Both the position numbers and the translations under genes were made by a program. A stretch of 7,693 nt of DNA from Pseudomonadota bacterium. Lineage in GTDB: Bacteria > Pseudomonadota > Gammaproteobacteria > Xanthomonadales > Xanthomonadaceae. The DNA lies in NCBI GenBank assembly GCA_023439425.1, contig JAEXNZ010000113.1, positions 1 through 7,693 on the forward strand, read 5' to 3'. Position 1 is the first letter of the stretch. Each line of letters starts with the position of its first letter. This document shows positions 6,113 to 7,693 of the stretch, in pieces. Below the pieces are notes generated by a model. That model did no database searches. It was not told the DNA's origin and saw only the letters and a program-made list of their open reading frames with translations.

Positions 6113-6156
6113 CGCCTGCTTGACTGCATGGCTGGCCCGAAGGACCCGAATTCCCC

Positions 6157-6951
6157 ATGAGCGACATCCTCGACACCATCCTGGCCCGCAAGGCCGAAGA
6201 AGTAGCCGCGCGCCGGGCGCAGGTGCCGCTGGAGACGCTGCAGGCCCAGGTGGCCAGCGCCCCGCCGGTGCGTGGCTTTGCCCGCGCGCTGCAGGCGGCG
6301 ATCGCCAACGGCGACCCGGCGGTGATTGCCGAGGTGAAGAAGGCCAGCCCGTCCAAGGGGGTGATCCGTCCGGACTTCCATCCGGCCGACATCGCGGTCA
6401 GCTATGAGTTCGGCGGGGCCAGCTGCCTGTCGGTGCTGACCGACGTGGACTTTTTCCAGGGGGCCGACGCCTACCTGCAGCAGGCGCGCGACGCCTGCAC
6501 GCTGCCGGTGCTGCGCAAGGACTTCGTGATCGACCCGTATCAGGTCTACGAGGCGCGCGTGCTGGGCGCGGACTGCATCCTGCTGATCGTGGCCGCGCTG
6601 GATGATCGCCAGCTGGCCGAACTGTCCGACCTGGCCATGCAGCTGGGCATGGACGTGCTGGTGGAAGTGCACGATATCGACGAGCTGGAGCGTGCCCTGC
6701 AGGTGCCGGTGCCGCTGGTCGGCATCAACAACCGCAACCTGCGCACCTTCGAAGTCTCGCTGCAGACCACGCTGGAGATGCGTCAGGCGGTGCCGCGCGA
6801 CCGTCTGCTGGTGACCGAAAGCGGCATTCTGGGGCCTGATGACGTGGCCCTGATGCGTAACGCCGGCGTCCACGCGTTCCTGGTCGGCGAGGCCTTCATG
6901 CGGGTGGAGGAGCCCGGCGAAGGCCTGCGTCAGCTATTCTTCAACGCATGA
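6157..6951 (+). CDS. trpC: Indole-3-glycerol phosphate synthase
   Basis: TrpC closes the indole ring, converting carboxyphenylaminodeoxyribulose 5-phosphate to indole-3-glycerol phosphate. The 264 residues form a single TIM-barrel enzyme; there is no fused TrpF domain, so phosphoribosylanthranilate isomerase must be encoded elsewhere. Catalytic and phosphate-binding motifs are all present: EVKKASPSKG with Glu59, Lys61 and Ser64; LRKDF with Lys121; VEVHD with Glu170; INNRNL with Asn191 and Arg193; TESGI with Glu221 and Ser222. Roles are assigned by alignment with well-studied IGPS enzymes. ATG 6157 gives the expected N-terminus (MSDILDTILARK). The AAGGA at 6140-6144 is 12 bases away, longer than usual, so initiation may be modest. 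The stop codon overlaps the next gene by ATGA, suggesting translational coupling. Confidence 0.96.
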   Translation: MSDILDTILARKAEEVAARRAQVPLETLQAQVASAPPVRGFARALQAAIANGDPAVIAEVKKASPSKGVIRPDFHPADIAVSYEFGGASCLSVLTDVDFFQGADAYLQQARDACTLPVLRKDFVIDPYQVYEARVLGADCILLIVAALDDRQLAELSDLAMQLGMDVLVEVHDIDELERALQVPVPLVGINNRNLRTFEVSLQTTLEMRQAVPRDRLLVTESGILGPDDVALMRNAGVHAFLVGEAFMRVEEPGEGLRQLFFNA

Positions 6952-7661
6952 CTGTGACCTATCCGACACCGCACGACGATGCCCCGCTGGTCGTCTTCGA
7001 CTTCGATCACACCCTGTACGACGGCGATTCCGGCAGCCATCTGTTCGCCTCGCTGATCAAGCGCAATCCGCTGCGGCTGCTGGCCGCGCTGCTGGTCACC
7101 CCCATCGCGGGGCCGCTGGTGGCGATGCTGCCGACCCGGCGTACCGGCATCTCGGTCTACGTGTGGATTGCCACCTTCGGGCTGCACCGCGCCCGCGAGT
7201 TCAACCGGGTCATTGACGCCTACGTGATCAAGCACGAGGCGCAGCTGCGCGCCAAGCTGCTGCCGCAGGCGCTGGCGGTGTTCGCCGAGCACCGTTCCAA
7301 GGGCGACCGCGTGGTCGTGGCCACCGGCGCGCCGCCGGAGCTGGCCCGCGCCATCCTCGCCTTCGTCGCCCACCAGGGTGTGCCGGTGATCGGCAGCGAA
7401 GTGGGGCCGCGCCTGGGTGCGGTCGGGGCGACCCGGCACTGCCACAACGAAGAGAAGATGCGCATGCTGCGCGAGCGCGGCTATGGCGACATCGACGTGG
7501 CTTACTCGGACAGCACCGCCGACCTGCCGCTGCTGATGGCGGCGAAGGATCCGGTGGTGGTGAATCCGAAGCATTCCAAGGTGGCGTTCTTCCGCCAGGT
7601 GCTTAAGCCTGGCACGCGCATCCTCAACTGGGGCTGTGTGGATCGAGGCGGAGATCGGTAA
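6948..7661 (+). CDS. HAD-IB family phosphatase, PgpC-like
   Basis: The 237-residue protein has the complete HAD motif set: FDFDHTL with nucleophile Asp18 and Asp20, ATGAP with Thr126, EEKMRML with Lys170, and YSDSTADLPLL with Mg-binding Asp188 and Asp192. The layout, with a D near residue 27, LIKRNPLRLL, a hydrophobic segment at about 42-61 that could sit in the membrane, then W-x-x-TFG at 73-78, recalls phosphatidylglycerophosphatase C of E. coli, which dephosphorylates PGP to phosphatidylglycerol. A SerB-like or other phosphomonoesterase role is also possible. It starts inside the trpC stop codon (ATGA, 6948-6951) with no clear Shine-Dalgarno sequence, so its translation is probably coupled to trpC. 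It has no known role in tryptophan synthesis; the link to the operon may simply be expression. The last residues (GCVDRGGDR) and the TAA run into an inverted repeat, so the C-terminus may vary between strains. Confidence 0.85.
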   Translation: MTVTYPTPHDDAPLVVFDFDHTLYDGDSGSHLFASLIKRNPLRLLAALLVTPIAGPLVAMLPTRRTGISVYVWIATFGLHRAREFNRVIDAYVIKHEAQLRAKLLPQALAVFAEHRSKGDRVVVATGAPPELARAILAFVAHQGVPVIGSEVGPRLGAVGATRHCHNEEKMRMLRERGYGDIDVAYSDSTADLPLLMAAKDPVVVNPKHSKVAFFRQVLKPGTRILNWGCVDRGGDR

Positions 7662-7679
7662 CGAACAACGGTCGTTACC
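7657..7679. repeat. Inverted repeat over the stop codon, possible terminator
   Basis: GGTAACGA (7657-7664) and TCGTTACC (7672-7679) are perfect reverse complements around a seven-base loop. The left arm contains the TAA stop of the phosphatase gene. No T-run follows, so as an intrinsic terminator it is weak. It could end the operon message, protect its 3' end or be part of a dispersed repeat. Confidence 0.5.
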
Positions 7680-7693
7680 TACCGGACCGGTAG
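7679..7693. repeat. Palindrome at the window edge, possibly the start of a GTAG repeat
   Basis: CTACCGG, a central A and CCGGTAG form a 15-base palindrome with seven-base arms that directly abuts the preceding inverted repeat. The last four bases are GTAG, the tetranucleotide that opens SMAG repeats, so an element may begin here and continue outside the window. That cannot be tested without the next ~30 bases. Confidence 0.3.

Noticed and set aside
5143..6873. A 576-codon open frame on the minus strand opposite trpD and trpC
   Set aside because: It lies wholly antisense to two well-supported genes, and its translation is rich in His, Gln, Arg and Gly with no domain, which is typical of shadow frames in high-GC DNA.
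1..7693. CRISPR arrays, tRNA or rRNA genes, insertion sequences or prophage genes
   Set aside because: No regularly spaced direct repeats, cloverleaf-like segment, transposase motif or phage gene was seen in the window.

Overview
The window reads as a high-GC gammaproteobacterial chromosome of the Xanthomonadaceae, most likely Stenotrophomonas. Three things point there: a trpE-trpG-trpD-trpC gene order with Xanthomonad-like proteins, a protein ending in an XVIPCD-type type IV secretion signal (a Xanthomonadales trait), and a short GTAG-ended stem-loop between trpE and trpG that matches the SMAG repeats of S. maltophilia. This is judged from sequence recall alone, without a database search.

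Left part (1-2745): an interbacterial-competition locus. A lipoprotein gene on the minus strand, cut by the left window edge, begins an ankyrin-like repeat just after its lipobox. It is a candidate immunity protein. Divergent from it, across a 111-base gap (206-316), lies a 793-residue protein with an N-terminal GHSLGG lipase domain and a C-terminal XVIPCD, i.e. a candidate X-T4SS lipase effector. A hairpin terminator candidate closes the gene. Local GC in the lipoprotein gene and the first ~500 bases of the effector is visibly lower than in the rest of the window.

Middle and right part (2746-7661): trpE, trpG, trpD and trpC, all on the plus strand, which together turn chorismate into indole-3-glycerol phosphate. 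They are followed by a HAD-family phosphatase gene resembling PgpC that overlaps trpC by an ATGA. The trpE upstream region has unusual structure: a reading frame with three Trp codons in four (2829-2840), and a leader segment complementary to the trpE ribosome binding site. Together they suggest Trp-responsive control by leader-peptide translation. trpE appears to start at TTG 2893. A SMAG-like repeat lies between trpE and trpG, and a possible internal promoter lies before trpC.

Right end (7657-7693): the stop codon of the phosphatase gene sits in an 8-bp-stem inverted repeat, followed by a second palindrome cut by the window edge. Most other long open frames, including large antisense ones, are high-GC shadows and are not annotated.
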